Positions 48,374 to 61,747 of a stretch of DNA of 64,000 nt are shown here, piece after piece. The DNA is from Callaeas wilsoni (Eukaryota > Chordata > Aves > Passeriformes > Callaeidae): positions 1 to 64,000 of the forward strand of contig VWPU01004991.1 of NCBI GenBank assembly GCA_013398955.1, written 5' to 3'. The notes beneath the pieces were generated by a model. The model was given only the letters and a program-made list of their open reading frames with translations, was not told the DNA's origin and made no database searches. A program made the position numbers and the translations under genes. Every line of letters begins with the position of its first letter. Position 1 is the stretch's first letter.

Positions 48374-51300
48374 TAAGGAAAACCCTAAGAGGAATGACTG
48401 AGTTGTGACACCAAATAGAAAGATTTAACACATGAGCAAATTTCCGTTCATACCATCTGCTGAAAAGGACCCAAAACCCTCAGAATTTGCAGTAGAGTCC
48501 AAATTGTGGTTCAGGAAACTGCTTTTCCCTAGGACTCAGGTAGCTGAGCTGAGAACACTGAAGCAGTATCTGTACAAAAAATTAATTACAGAGCAACCTT
48601 GCCTTCTCTGCAGAGTATAATTCCTACATACTTATAGTAATAGAAAATTAACATAAGAATATTTCTAGTACTTTATGATTTAAATTGGTACATTTTTTTT
48701 GGTGGGAGGAGGGAATTATGGCACTGATCAAGAATGTAGGATTGCTAGTGCAAGGCAATAAAACTGCAGTTTTGCATTTACCATATCCAGGCAGCATCTA
48801 GTTAAAAAAATTTTTTCAGGGAAAATTATTATTGGCATTAAATTTTCAGAATTTAGCATAGTGACCAGAAAACCAAGTCCTTGCTTCCTACCAGAAAATA
48901 GAACTTTGAGTAGTCAACTGAGCTGATGTTGTACCTCAAAACCTTGGAGTTTTTATTTGCACTGTTTGAATTGCAGTGCAGCCAAGGAGACCTGTGGCAT
49001 CCATCAATTGTAAGCATTTCCACTAAGCAGGAAAAAATTACTATTAATGTGCTTTGAACCTAAATACTAAAGTAGTTTTAACTAAGAACTACATGTAAGT
49101 ACTTCATAAAACTGTCATAACATAACCAGACACAACGGATAAATGTTTTAAGTGAGCATCCGAGCAGTGTAAACACCGGCAAGTGTGAATCATCAAGGAC
49201 CACACATCTATTCATATAACATTCTATACTCACTACTACTTTAGCATATAAATGTTTTGTAATGAATGAACTCGGTAAATTTTGTTTTAAAATGTGATAT
49301 TAATGTGATGTAGAAGTCCTCTACACTTCCACCACAGTGATATCTACTTCCTCGATGCATACATTGCTGAAGATATTTGCTTGCAGCAAGAATGTCATGA
49401 GACATTTTGTTCCCTGCTTCCTGTCTAAGCCACTTAATACATGAATCAGGTATCCTTACTTTCACACTGGGTCATTAATATGAACACTACTTCGAGTTGT
49501 GGCCTTTTGGCCTGGCCTTCCCATTTCTTTATGGCAAATGGATGTTTCCTTCCCTTTCAGTAACACAGTTAACTAAAATAATAGGTTTTACCAAAGGCAG
49601 AGAAGTACAGCAAAAATTGTAGTCTCTTATCTATCCTGCAGTGTGATGATAGAAAGATAGAAAAAATTGTTAATTAGTAACGTTTCAGTCACAGGTCATC
49701 TGGGTCAGGATAGTGTTGCTGTGGGATTTCTTCTAGAAAGGCTACCTTTGAGTAAGGGAAGAGCTTTTTTTCCTGTGCATGGTAAGGGAGGCAATGGTTT
49801 TTTGCATCTCTGTGTTAGCAGCTATGAATGATCACAAAGCATGAAGGCAAATAAATAGGAAAGTGGCTGTTTTGTAAACACTAGGGACGTAGAATGCTCT
49901 CCCTCTAGAGCTGCAACTGTTTGAAAAATGTGTTTAATAAAGCCTCACACATTTTTAAACTGACTAGTATTTTAAGGCACAACTCAACAGCAAGATCTAG
50001 ATCACCAAGCTATATGTTCAGCTTCTTAACGAAGACATCAGTTGCTTTAGAAAAGTTGTTGGACGGTTGTACAAAACAAGAATGTACTATTTTTGTGCCC
50101 CTTTGTCTTCCTCAAAATATGTGTATGCCTTTGTGTGTCTCATTACCTGCTACTGAGCAGCCTGGCCATCCTATCAAAGGTATCATTTTACCACATACTG
50201 CCTTATGACCACAGTTATTGACTCTTTAAGCCTAGACTCTGTGGTTTAAGTTTGGTAGTTTGCAATATGCAGCAATCCAGTAATTTATGTTTCAGAAATG
50301 TTGTTTTCCATGTACTCAATGTAGAAAATGAAAACCGAAAAGCCCCAGGAAGAGTGCCAGGCAATTTAATCTTTCCCCTCTCATTGTTCTTACTTGGAAA
50401 GGCCTGATATTTTTTTGCTATTTGCTCTCTGCTCTCAAAACATGGGTTCTCTTTTTCTCCCCATACCACTTATCACCCTTTTTCTTTCTTCAGGTAGAAG
50501 TCCCACCAATTTGCAATCCATTGTCGTTATCTCTTCCTTTGTTTGGCAACTGTTGTCTCTTGCATGCCTTCTGTGGAGAAATACACCTGCCTTTCTTTGC
50601 CCGTTTGTTGGTCACATGCTCACAGCTATGAAAAATGCTAATAAATTCTGGGTATCTATGCCATCACAGTGTTGTAAAATACCTTTCTAGACTTATTTGC
50701 AATCTATATTTATCTTTGTCTTCAAGGGTCAGTAATACTAATATCACCCTACTTAATGCACATCAAACTTACAGGTGTCACAAGTCAGCTTTGGATGCAT
50801 TCCTGAAGCCTTTTCACTTCAAAAGGTGTTAAGGTGCCTAATATCTGCTGAGAGATGTCTTTCAAAAACATGTCTTTCATAAACATGTCTATTGTGCTCA
50901 GTTTTTCCAATATGACTTCTTTTTTTTTAAGCACTAAATGATGCTACATATTTAGGTAGTTATCCTAGGATTCCTTTGGCCTAACTTTAGCTTAGATTAG
51001 ATGTCTTATTTTTAGATGAATATTCTCTTATGCTTCATCCATAGTCAAGAGAAAGAGAGGCACAACAAGAAGTGATTCATCTCTTCCTAAAATAGATGTT
51101 TCAAGTAGGTGGGCTTCATCACAAGTAACTAGCAATTCAGCTGTAAAAAATTAAATCTAAATTTGATTTAAAAAAAAGACATAGCTGTCCATAAAAGGGA
51201 ATTTGTAACGTTTCTACCCTTTCCCATCCAAACCATAAAAAATACAAAATTAGACTTTGGTTATATCATTCTCTATCATTCAGTGTATGCTAATTCTCAA

Positions 51301-54300
51301 TTTTCATTTTTGCACTGAATAAATTAACTGTTATGCTATTGCAAGAAGCAGATGAATGATGCTGTTTTTTAGGGCCTATAAAATGGATCCATAATTAACC
51401 CTTCCAGAAGGTACAGGCAACTTGCTAGGTAAAAAGGGAATTGCTATTAAACTGATTCAAATTCCACACTAATGCAGAGATTGTGAAAGTTTGATTCATT
51501 TGTTGTCTTGCCAGTACCACTGTTGCTACAGCTACTGGTATCTTTGATAAACTGAAATATTTAGAAAAGGTTTCACAGGGCATCTTTTGCACTTAATGAT
51601 TATCATGGAGTCTTCCTAACATTGCATAGGGGTGAGAGAAAAGGAGTTTATTAATTAGTATCCAATGTAGCCTTGGACAGATGATTCATGCTGTGTCAGG
51701 ATGAAGGTGTTTATCCTATTACTGTCTTTTAACACTTGAATAAGAAAAATTTGTAGGTTCTATTATTCTAGCATGCAGTTCTGTAGTTCAGCTACTGCAT
51801 TACAAAACCTGAATTCTGCACATTTCATATTGTATTCAGTTATCAGCATAACTTATCAGAAAGACAAGCAAGTATCTTCTAATTTTCCTCTTTGGGGATG
51901 ATGGTAAAACTTCAGTTACTCAGTTTCTCCTTGCACTCCCTGACTACAGTCCTTTCAGATGGCAACATGAATGCTTTTCCAGGTGAGAGCAAGAAATTTA
52001 GGTGCTATTCTGTGAAGCAGCCGTTTCCACACTGTGCTTTCAAACAGGAGAGAATTCTTCAGTTCTTCACAACAGTTTGACATTTTTGAAATTCACTTCT
52101 GTTTTACTTTTTCTGATGGCAAATCCTCAGTGCATGAGAGTCTCCACTGAATCTGCTTTGCGAATTGTACAGAACTTAGCAGGCATTTGATGATCAATTG
52201 TGGTGGCTTCCCTACCTGGTGATAAAATTCTCTATAGGAGGTGTTTATTCTTAACTTTGATATGAATTTTAACATTTTAGCTCATATTGGCATAGATATT
52301 TGTAGTATAACCACTGGGGACAGTATGAACAGAGAATGAGTTGCAATAGCAGGGCATAAAAGCACAAGGCTTTGCTGGCACCCTGGCCAACAGGGTAGTG
52401 GGGGCACAGGATACCCACAGGCAGCTTCTGAGCACACACAGATATAAAGAACAGGAGGGAAACCCAAAACAAGGGGCAGCCTCTACTGTGCATTTTGTTT
52501 CTTTCACCTAAGAGTCTTCCCTCTGAAAGTCTCATAAAGATTTTGGGATTCTTTTTACTCTTTTTACTTTTTTTAGGGTGACATTTTTATTTCTCCTTCT
52601 GTATGAATTGTTTATAGTCAGATAAGGCTTACACCAATCCTAGACAAACAAATTTAAAATTGCATTTAAATATGAAATAAAACTAACGTTTTTCTATCAA
52701 TATGATTATCTATATTGCCTATGACTTTTCAGGAATTAATAATGACCAAACTATATATCTTGGGTGTGTATAATTACCCAAACTGTCTCAAAATCTGTGG
52801 TTTAAATATATGACCAAATTGAAAGTCCTGAAGCAGTTTTGAAATAGTGTAACTGCCTTACAGTTTTTCACAATTTCTTATTGCTGTTGCAATGCATTGA
52901 GCAAAAGCTGCCCTTTAACCTCCATTGAAAAGAGCCAGCAACATGAACACAAAGCACACAGAGCTGACAAGTGCAGATTCAGCCCTGTCTTTTTGTTCAG
53001 GGCAAAAGCATATGGTGGAATGAACGTGGTGGTTTGAAGTGTATAAACCCTGTCTCGTTTGAATTCAGTGTCTGAAGTGCCAAATGTCAAACTGCTAATG
53101 ACCTACTTGATAGTCACATGGATATTCTTTCTATTTAGAAAACAAGGCAAGTGTCCACTGTTGAGAAATAATTGTATTATGTAGCAGAAGTGGATAAGTT
53201 AAGTAGTTCAGTTTCATATTATGTCGTGCAGCTACTTTAATAGAATCTGTTGATTCCAGTCCAGATTCCTGCTTTATTGCGGCTATGGAAAATTTGGAAG
53301 ACTGTATATGACAAACACTTGGAAGGCACTGGAAGAGTATAACAGGGTCAGTATGCAGCTAGCTGGCTCTGAATTAAACTGGAGAGATCAGCTGTCTCTC
53401 CCTGCCACCTACCTACCATTTAGATGCTCAGAATACCTTCCTCAAAGCTCAGGAATTTCATGCAGAGTTTCTACTCTCCTATTTGAGTAGGAAGATAGCC
53501 CATGAAAAAAGAGAACATGGAGGGATTGAGAAGAGGTTGACCTACAGGCAATAGAGTGGAGGGATGGATAAATTCACATTACAAAAGAAGATAGCTAGAT
53601 ATGTGTCAAGTTTTTAAGCTGATTTTTACACTCAGATCTAATGAAAGAAGTATGAGAAGCAAAAATAATAAAAACCTATTTTTTCCTGACCAGAGCATGA
53701 TCCATATGATGGCTCTTCCTTTGCCTTTTCTTCCAATGTTTCAGATGATCAAAGACTTTCACCTTATTTTAAAATTTTGACATCTGAACGGTTCAGAACA
53801 TAAAACAAAAAATTCTCTATTTAGTTATTAAGTACTTATTTCACTTTCGCACATTAAAAAAAAAAAAAGGAAGAGAAAAAAAATTTATGAAAATATTACA
53901 TACAGTTACCATGGCAACAAAAGTTGCTCAAACCACAGGAGTCCTTGTTAGAATCTTTAAAATATATAATTTTAACTCTGGCCAAGGCTCTTTACATATC
54001 AATTTTAATATAAAGGGATTATCCTCTCTCCAGTACTACAAGAGTAATAAACTGAGATTTACCACTAGTGTACACTGAAAAACTGAGCACACTATATAAA
54101 TTTAAAGAAAATAAGAAGGAAGAAAACAAGCTGCCTTGTCACAACCTCACATAAAGTGTTTGCTATCTTACTTAGTAAATGATTCTAAAATATCCCAACA
54201 ACTTTCTATAAAATTAAGAATTAGCATGCTACTAGACAGATGTTGAAAATCTAGGCCTCATTCAGTCTCCAAACCACTGACATATATTACTTTTCTGAAT

Positions 54301-55992
54301 CGTTTCTAAAATCCACACAATGCTGTGGCACAGCACTTAAAAAGTATATTTGAGTAAGCCTGACATTTCATCTGTTTTCACCAAAAGTTTTTCCAAGACT
54401 TTGTCAAATCCTGTTCTTCAGTATTTCTCTCCTAACAAATATCTTTCCTATGAGGCTGAGCACCTCTAACGTCACACAAATATTTTCAGTCTAGGAAAAT
54501 TTGGTATGTTTCCACAGCTTATCTCAGCTGCTGAATTTTGGGACGCTGAGAAGGAGATTCTGATTTTGGTTCAGTTCTTACAACAAATATTTACAATACA
54601 AATAAATGTCAGATATGCATACTAAATGTTAAGATTAGAAACAATAATAAAGTGATAGGTATCACAGATGAGGATTTGCTTACATGACAGCTTGCGCATT
54701 TGAGTAAACGGGAAAGAAAGAACATTGTCCTTCATATTTAGACTTCCTAGCTTTCAAGTTTAGAGGCAAAAATATGAAGTGAACTAGATGATCCACTAAA
54801 GTTTCTTCTAAACTTTTTTTCTGCCACTGATCTACTTTAAAATTTTCTTTCTGGTCTGTTCATCTAACACCTCTCTGTAAGAGTTCTTCATAGCTTGTTT
54901 CTTATTCCCTTGGATGTTCCAAAGGGTAAAATACAGTCTATTCAAACAAGAAAAGAAGTTACCACTCATTCAATTAAAAGTGTATTTGAACGTAAGTTAG
55001 GCAACAGGTTTTGCCCTTCTTCAGCAGAGAACAAGACCAGCTGAAAAGTTCGTTATGAAATTGTCATATTAATGATGTCCTTGTTCCGTGTATATTTTAA
55101 AAGCTAGAAAGACAAAACCTCTGACAACATAATTCCATCAGCAAATAGCTTAAAAGAATTTTTATCCTCCACCCACACCTCTGAGAGAATGAATCTTTCT
55201 TTACCAAAAGGCCTTGTTCTACCCAGTAATATTATCTTTGTCCCCAGGGTAGTCTCTGACTTTCAGAGCCTGACAGCTTCATCAAAGTTTTCAAATTGCA
55301 TTTTTTTCTCCATTTCAAAGCAGAAGATTTTTGCTAACCTCTAACTGGAACCAAGACACCAGCAGTTCTTAGCCACTGGGCCCTGGTCCTGATGAAGGTT
55401 TTATGCTAACCCTTTCACATCAGTATTTTGTATTGTCCTCATTTTTAAGCCATATGCATTGCAATAGATGTAGGTGTTTGAGTCAGAATGATTGTGTGGG
55501 CTTCAGTGGAATAAAAATGAAAACCATGTGGTTAAATAATGGTATTTGGAGAATTCACTGTTGCATATAGTGTGCTAGACAGACAGAAAGATGCTGCTGC
55601 TGCTTTAAGGAGTATATGTAATACCTTCTGATTGCTTTGTGTCTCTGTGTGTGTATGGAAACCACACCAGTACGACTGAGCCTTTCAGTGAATTTTAGCT
55701 CTTTGTGTTCCACCGCACAGACAAAATATTTAAAGATGCAATTGAAATATAACTGAAATTTTTCAAAGTCACAGAAATTGGACATACTTGGACACAGTGG
55801 CTGTTTTTTCTTGCCCAGTTAAACTGAAAGAGATCTGATGAAATGAAAGAAATGTGTTGGGATTTTCCATGCCTAAAAATCGTGCAGAACACCTGTAACA
55901 GAATTTAACTTGAGTCAGACCAGGACCCATAGTCCAGAACTTGGCTCTCCTTGGAGCTTAAGATTACTGGGGTGAAATGGGACAGGAGCAGA
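48374..55992. other. Unique AT-rich sequence, about 7.6 kb
   Basis: No mobile element, RNA gene or convincing exon was recognised. A GC-richer patch at 52320-52500 is open in three minus-strand frames (for example 52269-52535), most likely from composition. Open frames at 49921-50208, 50394-50690 and 49241-49465 (minus) have no known domain. An A-rich run lies at 53855-53883. Confidence 0.45.
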
Positions 55993-56442
55993 TGATGCCT
56001 TAGGATTTTAGCTTTTATATTTTCATATATTTGTAATCCTGCAATTCTTTAGTGTATAACTCTGAACTCCATATAGAGTGTTAGCTACTGCTTTTCCCAT
56101 TTTGGTCAGACACAACAATTCCTCTCTAGGCCTGAGAATCAAGGACACTTCACTGTTTCAGGCCCCGAGTAATGTAAACGAAAGTGAGTTGGGAGGGAGC
56201 AAACTGGGAGAATGGGACTCCACTGCCTGAAGCTGTAATTGGACAATTAACCTCTGATATGCAAATGGACAAAACTTATATCTGTCCGAAAAACGTGTGA
56301 CTGTCATCTAACTCGGATGCAGTCTCTGTGAGACTCCTGCACTGCCCAGGGTGTACCCTGTGAAGGCCTTTCAATAAATCCCTACCCTTTATCCTTTCAC
56401 TCTGTCCAGCCTCTGTTCCAGGTCAGCCTCTACGAGGCATCA
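55993..56442 (+). mobile_element. Solo LTR, class I (gamma-like) endogenous retrovirus, 450 bp
   Basis: The ends are perfect 7 bp inverted repeats, TGATGCC at 55993-55999 and GGCATCA at 56436-56442. A perfect 4 bp target duplication, CAGA, flanks them at 55989-55992 and 56443-56446. Internal marks are an ATGCAAAT octamer at 56259-56266, a TATA-like TTATATCT at about 56276, GTCCGAAAAACGTGTGACTG and GTCATCTAACTCGG downstream, and an intact AATAAA at 56373-56378. The body matches an LTR type I recall from bird genomes. A 4 bp duplication is typical of gammaretrovirus-type integration. No internal retroviral genes remain. Confidence 0.93.
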
Positions 56443-58540
56443 CAGAAACACCATGTCAGAGCACCTACAAGACTGTTCAGAGCTCCTGCCAATACACATG
56501 ACAGGCAATTTGTGCTAAACAAGCTACATGTGATTAGAAAGGCTCAAAACAAACTATTACAGTATAAACCAAACTGTGTAGATATTAATGTGGTTTTTTT
56601 TTTCCAAACCTCTTCCTTTGCAAGTGTTGTAAAACTATTGTTTTCTGGCACATCTGCAGGCAAAGTTAAGAAACACTTTGCACAAGCCTAAGCACATTTC
56701 ATATGAACTTTTCCCATACTAGGCATTATTCTAATATGCATGTGAAAAATAATGAAAAGTTAGTACACATATTTGCAATAAAAAGCCTGTATGCTCAAAA
56801 TAGGAGGCAAATATTTGAAAATAAAACTTCTTGATAATAATTCTCTTTTCCTATCAATCACTATCTATAAATTCATTCTTGTAATTCCTGTCTTCATTTC
56901 CTTCTTTCCCGTCATATTAAAGTTCTCATTCTCACCTCCAAAGCTCTGCAGAATATTATGTGACCTTATATCTCAGATCTCAGTATATCCTTCTTCATTT
57001 TGTTTGTGCTGCTGTAGTTACTGATGCCAATATTCCTATTCTTATTTTCAGGCTTTCTACCATGCGTTTCCATGTATAGAAAACAATTCATAAAATTCAG
57101 ACTTTGCACAGAGACTCAAACTTTGTGTCAAAGAGAACTTTTCTACATGTAGACATTTTATAAGAAAAATATGAGTATTATTAAATTTCAACTCCAAACT
57201 GACAAATGTCTCAACATGTTAACATTTTTTTTTTTTTAATCTTTTAGGCTGAAATATTTTTGTGTAAAACCTGGTATTATATACTTGAGAGCACATATGT
57301 ACCAATTGGAAGATAAATTTCCATAGTTGAAAAATAAGATCTTTTTACCAAAATGTGAAAGCCAATTTTTTTCTGCATTTTATTAATACAGCAACTGGTG
57401 TACCTGGCTTTTTAACCCAGGCAGAACAGTTCTTACACGTGATTGACTTATTTTTTGTGGTGAAAAATGGTGAAATATAGTTTTAAAAGCAGAGAACAAT
57501 ATGTTACATTTTAATGTGGGAAAATATGACCACGAGAGACTGGATGGATGGCGTGTAGAATGGTCACACTGAGGTCATCAGTTCTAATGTAAGGCAGCAG
57601 CTCCCTGTGACTAAGTGTAGGTGTTACACAATGACCACCTGATGGACCGTGTAAAACTGCTTACATCTCAACCTAGATATTAACTGACAGGTGTCCACAA
57701 AAAAAAAAAATAAACAAAAAAACCCAAAACTCAAAACCCTGCTGCTGAATTTTCCAACAATTTGCAATTGGTATTCTCAGAAGACAGAGCAAGGCTGAAA
57801 AGAGAAGCCCAGAAAGCATGACAATTTTTTCATTAGCAATGCAGTTCTTCACCGAGGACTGAAACACAGCTCAGGACTCCAGTGCCCCTTATACATATAT
57901 GTGACACAGTGCAGTATTACTTTTGTCTCTGGATCTACAGGTTGGTCCTGATTGTATAGCTGATCTTGATTTAGTAGTGTGGCTATAGGTAAAAATCACA
58001 TGCTATGGAGTATTCTTATGTTAAATCTAGACTGGGAGATTAATCTACAAATGTAATTTCTGTTGTGATTAAAAAGGAGAAATTCTTCTGAGCTCAAATT
58101 CAGAGTAAATAAATAAGTTTCTGGAGGGATCCAACTTTCTCTTTGCTGCAGAGGGAATATATAGCATTACCAGGCTAAAATAGAGTCACTAAGTAAGGAG
58201 TTTAATGTTAAAAACTTCTGATTTTCCACCAGAATTGCTATTTTAATTAATAAACACCTAACACGTTTTTTCACAGTTCTTTTAAACCAGATTCCACTGA
58301 ATATACAGAAATTACATTCTGATAACATTGTATCAAAAAGGCTTTACATTGGTAGCTCTAGTTTGTAAGTAGTAACTTGTATAAAATTAGTGCAACTGTC
58401 GCTCATAAACGTCCCAAGATTATAGGGGACTGGAAAAGTCAGGATGAAATTGGGTTAGGATTCAACAGGAAGTATCAATTATGTATTTCAACAGTGCCAT
58501 TTATAAGCTGAATAAATTTAAGCAGTTCAGTTTTGTTTAT
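56443..58540. other. Unique AT-rich sequence
   Basis: No gene or further mobile element was recognised. An A-rich tract lies at 57699-57738. T runs occur at 56593-56603 and 57227-57239. Confidence 0.5.
57699..57738. repeat. A-rich low-complexity tract
   Basis: Poly-A with TAAAC and CCC interruptions, similar to the other A/C-rich tracts in the window. Confidence 0.85.
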
Positions 58541-58758
58541 TTGTGTGCTGTTTAGCTGGTCACAAGTCAGAAATGGTAGAACAAGAACCACCCTTCTCTT
58601 CTGCAGAGACAGTAACCTCTACTTCTCCATACTTGATGTTGGCAAATGTGCATCATAATGCAAAACACCAATATATGGTAAAACAAATGCCAAGTCAGTT
58701 AGTTACTTATCCTTCATCCTTTCTAGAAGATCTCAAGTACCAATCCATTATCTGAATC
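58541..58758 (+). other. Exon-like open segment ending in a stop, unidentified
   Basis: TTATTTGTGTGCTGTTTAG is a fair acceptor ending near 58554. After it the frame reads through about 68 codons, including AGHKSEMVEQEPPFSSAE and YLMLANVHHNAKHQYM, to a TGA at 58756-58758. The amino-acid mix is polar and protein-like, unlike most chance frames here. No family is recognised. It could be the last exon of an unknown plus-strand gene or a decayed retrocopy, since an A-rich tract follows about 80 bases later; chance is also possible. Confidence 0.25.
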
Positions 58759-58840
58759 ACTAGGTGGCTTTTTCCTTGTAGCACTAGCTCAATACCTTGA
58801 AATGGTTCAGGGATCTGTAGCAGTGCTCATACTACTCAGC

Positions 58841-58917
58841 TAAAAAAAAAAAAAACAAACCAAAAAAAAAAACAAACCAAAAAAAAAAACAAAAAAGAAA
58901 ATAAAAAAAAAAAAATT
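58841..58917. repeat. A-rich (A8-11 CAAACC)n tract
   Basis: Long A runs are separated by CAAACC two or three times, then by CAAAAAAG and AAAATA. It is a simple repeat, or possibly a decayed poly-A tail. Confidence 0.9.
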
Positions 58918-59394
58918 ACTTCATTATTAGTGATGAAACCAAGAATAAACTGAAGTTTTGTGTGTATTCTGCAGCCTGTCCTTTATGGTATAGCAATTTG
59001 GTTGATTTCAGCCATTACAAGTAATGTGGAAGTTTACGTACTTAGCCAAGCCATTGGTGTATTGGACTCAGTTTGTACCTGACCAGGTTAGCATCAGACT
59101 AGAAATCTTGGACAGTCAGAAGGGACTCAGAACAGAGAGGACAGTGCAGCCTGTTGGTTCCTACTTCTAGAAGTCCAGTAAAAAGTGGAGGGCACAGGCA
59201 TAGAAGGAATTTGTGAGGATTATGTCTGCATGATGATAGGATCTGTTTCTGGCAATCAAACATGAAAACATGTGGAGCACTAGGTACAAATCCTATGCAA
59301 AACTGACAGTTTCTTATACATAGTCCTTCTGGTAAGTCCCTGAAGTTATTCCCTGTGAAAGAATCTCACAACCCTAAGCTTAAACCCTAATGAC
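58918..59394. other. Unique sequence, nothing recognised
   Basis: No repeat family, RNA gene or exon was identified between the A-rich tract and the GC-rich repeat. Confidence 0.5.
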
Positions 59395-59512
59395 ATAGCC
59401 GGGTCCCTCATGGCCACACTGGGTGCCCCACAACCCTTCCAAGTGCCCCATGGCAGCACCCTCTATCCCATGACCATGTTGGGTGCCCATGACCACAGCC
59501 ATCACAGACATA
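59395..59512. repeat. GC-rich degenerate short tandem-like repeat
   Basis: Diverged copies of CATGRCCACRYTGGGTGCCC recur: TCATGGCCACACTGGGTGCC, CCATGGCAGCACCCTCTATC, CCATGACCATGTTGGGTGCC, CATGACCACAGCC. Spacing is about 30-45 bases. It stands out by GC content from the AT-rich flanks and looks like an old minisatellite or part of an unrecognised element. Confidence 0.5.
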
Positions 59513-59662
59513 CACCTCTTCATAGGAAAGCACTGTGAGGTGGGGAAAAAAAAAAACTAAACCCTATCCACACAAACTTTCTTATTGAAAGTTGAAATCA
59601 TATTTTGACTTCTTCATTCATTATATGTTGCATCGTTTCAGGGTTGCCAGGGAAAAACATAC

Positions 59663-59807
59663 CGCCAGAGGATTGTAGTATATCCTTAATATCCCAAGGG
59701 CAATTATACATGGTATCTTTCATGTTTTTCTCACAGATGGCATCTATTGCTGTGGTGTTTTTAAAATTCCCTGAGGTGAAAATGGATGACAGCATCATCC
59801 TTTCAAA
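59663..59807 (-). other. Exon-like segment, unidentified (minus strand)
   Basis: On the minus strand TTTTCTCCTTCTGACAG is a good acceptor just before 59807, and GGCG|GTATGT is an acceptable donor at 59662. The 145 bases between are open in one frame, beginning FERMMLSSIFTSGNF. It continues with IDAICEKNMKDTMYNC and PWDIKDILQSSG, so it has two Cys and an N-glycosylation-type NTT. The composition resembles real secreted or membrane protein sequence, but I recognise no family. The plus strand is also open here (59605-59931), which weakens the case. Confidence 0.25.
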
Positions 59808-60665
59808 CTGTCAGAAGGAGAAAATTCAACACATTTATGATAAGTGGATGAGAACTTTCTTTGTTTGTTTGCTGTTGAAATTTGATTTATCTGATTTCTA
59901 CCATATAGCCATCACTCGGACCAACCCATGACATTATCTGCATTGTCCTCCTGTGCCCAAAGCTGAACCCAATTAATGAGCTTTGGTTTAAGGGGCTTTT
60001 TACAGGACATTTGGTTCTAGTTTCTCAGTGTCCATGTTATCAAAAATTCATATGCAGATTAATCTGAAATTACCTCTATAGCTCTAATACTCTGGTGCCA
60101 AGAAATCTGACAGTTTTAAAAGTCAGAACTATGTATTTCAGGATTGCTAGCCTGCTACAATCATGAATGTTGGTGAGATATTAGACTAGGCTAGGTGGAA
60201 TGATAGATTCACTGAATTCACATTAGGTTTATGTTGCAAAAATTTTACATGCCTGCAGTATAAGAATCTCATATTTTTAACTTATAAATGGTACATTTAT
60301 ACATTCATCTTATGCATTACATTATTTGCTTTTCTTATTTTTCTCTCTTTCTCCTCTGCATTCTGTTGAACAAAGATCTGATCAGCCAATTTCTTTTGTG
60401 GTTACTCTTACTGCTGATATTAAAAGACTCAGTTGTTATTACTGACATTGACTCCTTCCTATTCCTTATTTTATTTTATCCATGAGTTATGTCCTAGCTA
60501 ACAGCCAATAAACAGTTTGGGAATGGACTATTGTTCTCAACTAATTTGTACGTAGCCCTACACGACAGGTCTAGAATTGATTGTGACCACTAGTATTACT
60601 GTGATGGGAATATTAAGAATATTTAACATTTGCAGAGTTATAGAAAAAGTTGGTTTGAAGTGATT

Positions 60666-60715
60666 TTTTGTTTGGTTTTGTTGATGTTTTTGTTTGTTTG
60701 TTTGCTTGTTTGTTT
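60666..60715. repeat. (GTTT)n low-complexity tract
   Basis: TTTG/GTTT units run for about 50 bases, with GATG and GCTT interruptions. Confidence 0.9.
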
Positions 60716-61747
60716 CTGGATTGCTGACTGAACAAGCCAAACAAAAAAAGAGAAGGGGCGGAGGGGAAATGAGGAGAGTTTCAAGTAAAACAATGCAACC
60801 TGAGATTCAAGTGTTTAGCCTGAGCAACATGTGCTCCATGTACAATCACTGGAAACAGGTTTATTCAGAAGATGATTCATCCTACTTCTGTGAACAGCTC
60901 TATAAAGATGAAAAATATTTAGAAGTAAGTCTCTCACTTCTCTTTTCTTTTCAATAGATTCAGGGCTAGAAATAAAAAGAAGTGCTCTTAGATATGCAGA
61001 TAGACTAGATACCTGAACATTATTTATTTGGCCAAAGTTAAATGCAGTAAATCCCTGCCTTAAAGGGTGTGGACATAATCTAAATTTCTAAAAATACTGT
61101 TTAAGTTGAAAATCATCTTTATTTTTTGACCAAACTGATTTGATAAAAAAATCCAAAACCAAAAACAAACCCTGAATTCATGTTTTATGTGGATCAAAGG
61201 AAAATTTTATTCAACTCTAGTGCTTATTATAATTGCTGCCTTATTGCAGGTGTTCATTTTGTCATAGCTGGTTGATTGATTTTTTCAAAACAGGATCCTA
61301 TTTGCTCATATATTATTATCCTCACGACATATACATAATAGAGCCCAAGCATTTATACATATGTGGCAGACTACTGAAGAAACAAAATGGTATTTGGAAT
61401 GAACAACGTGTATCTCTTGTACAGTGCTGAATTTTCAACACAATTTTAACCAGCACTGCTCACAAGTGTGTGAGTTATGTGTTTCTGAAAATCTGGGCTC
61501 TTATTCACATCTTCAAAAACATTTGGAGAAAAGTAGTGCTGGTGGCAGCAGTCCATCTACGGCTATTTTGAGCTATCAAAAAACTAAATTCTTATTTAAA
61601 AGTCCATTTCTGCCTATAACAGTAATTGAACTAGGGGGATTTATGCACAGATTGCTAAGGTGACAATATTTTCAACATAAGGGCTTTCCAAGCTCCAAGA
61701 ACAATACCCAACAGACCAGATACAATTTGCCCTAGATCCCTAATTTC

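Noticed and set aside
59605..59931. 108-codon plus-strand frame as a gene
   Set aside because: There is no acceptor or start context and no known domain. The minus-strand exon-like reading of the same bases has better splice signals.
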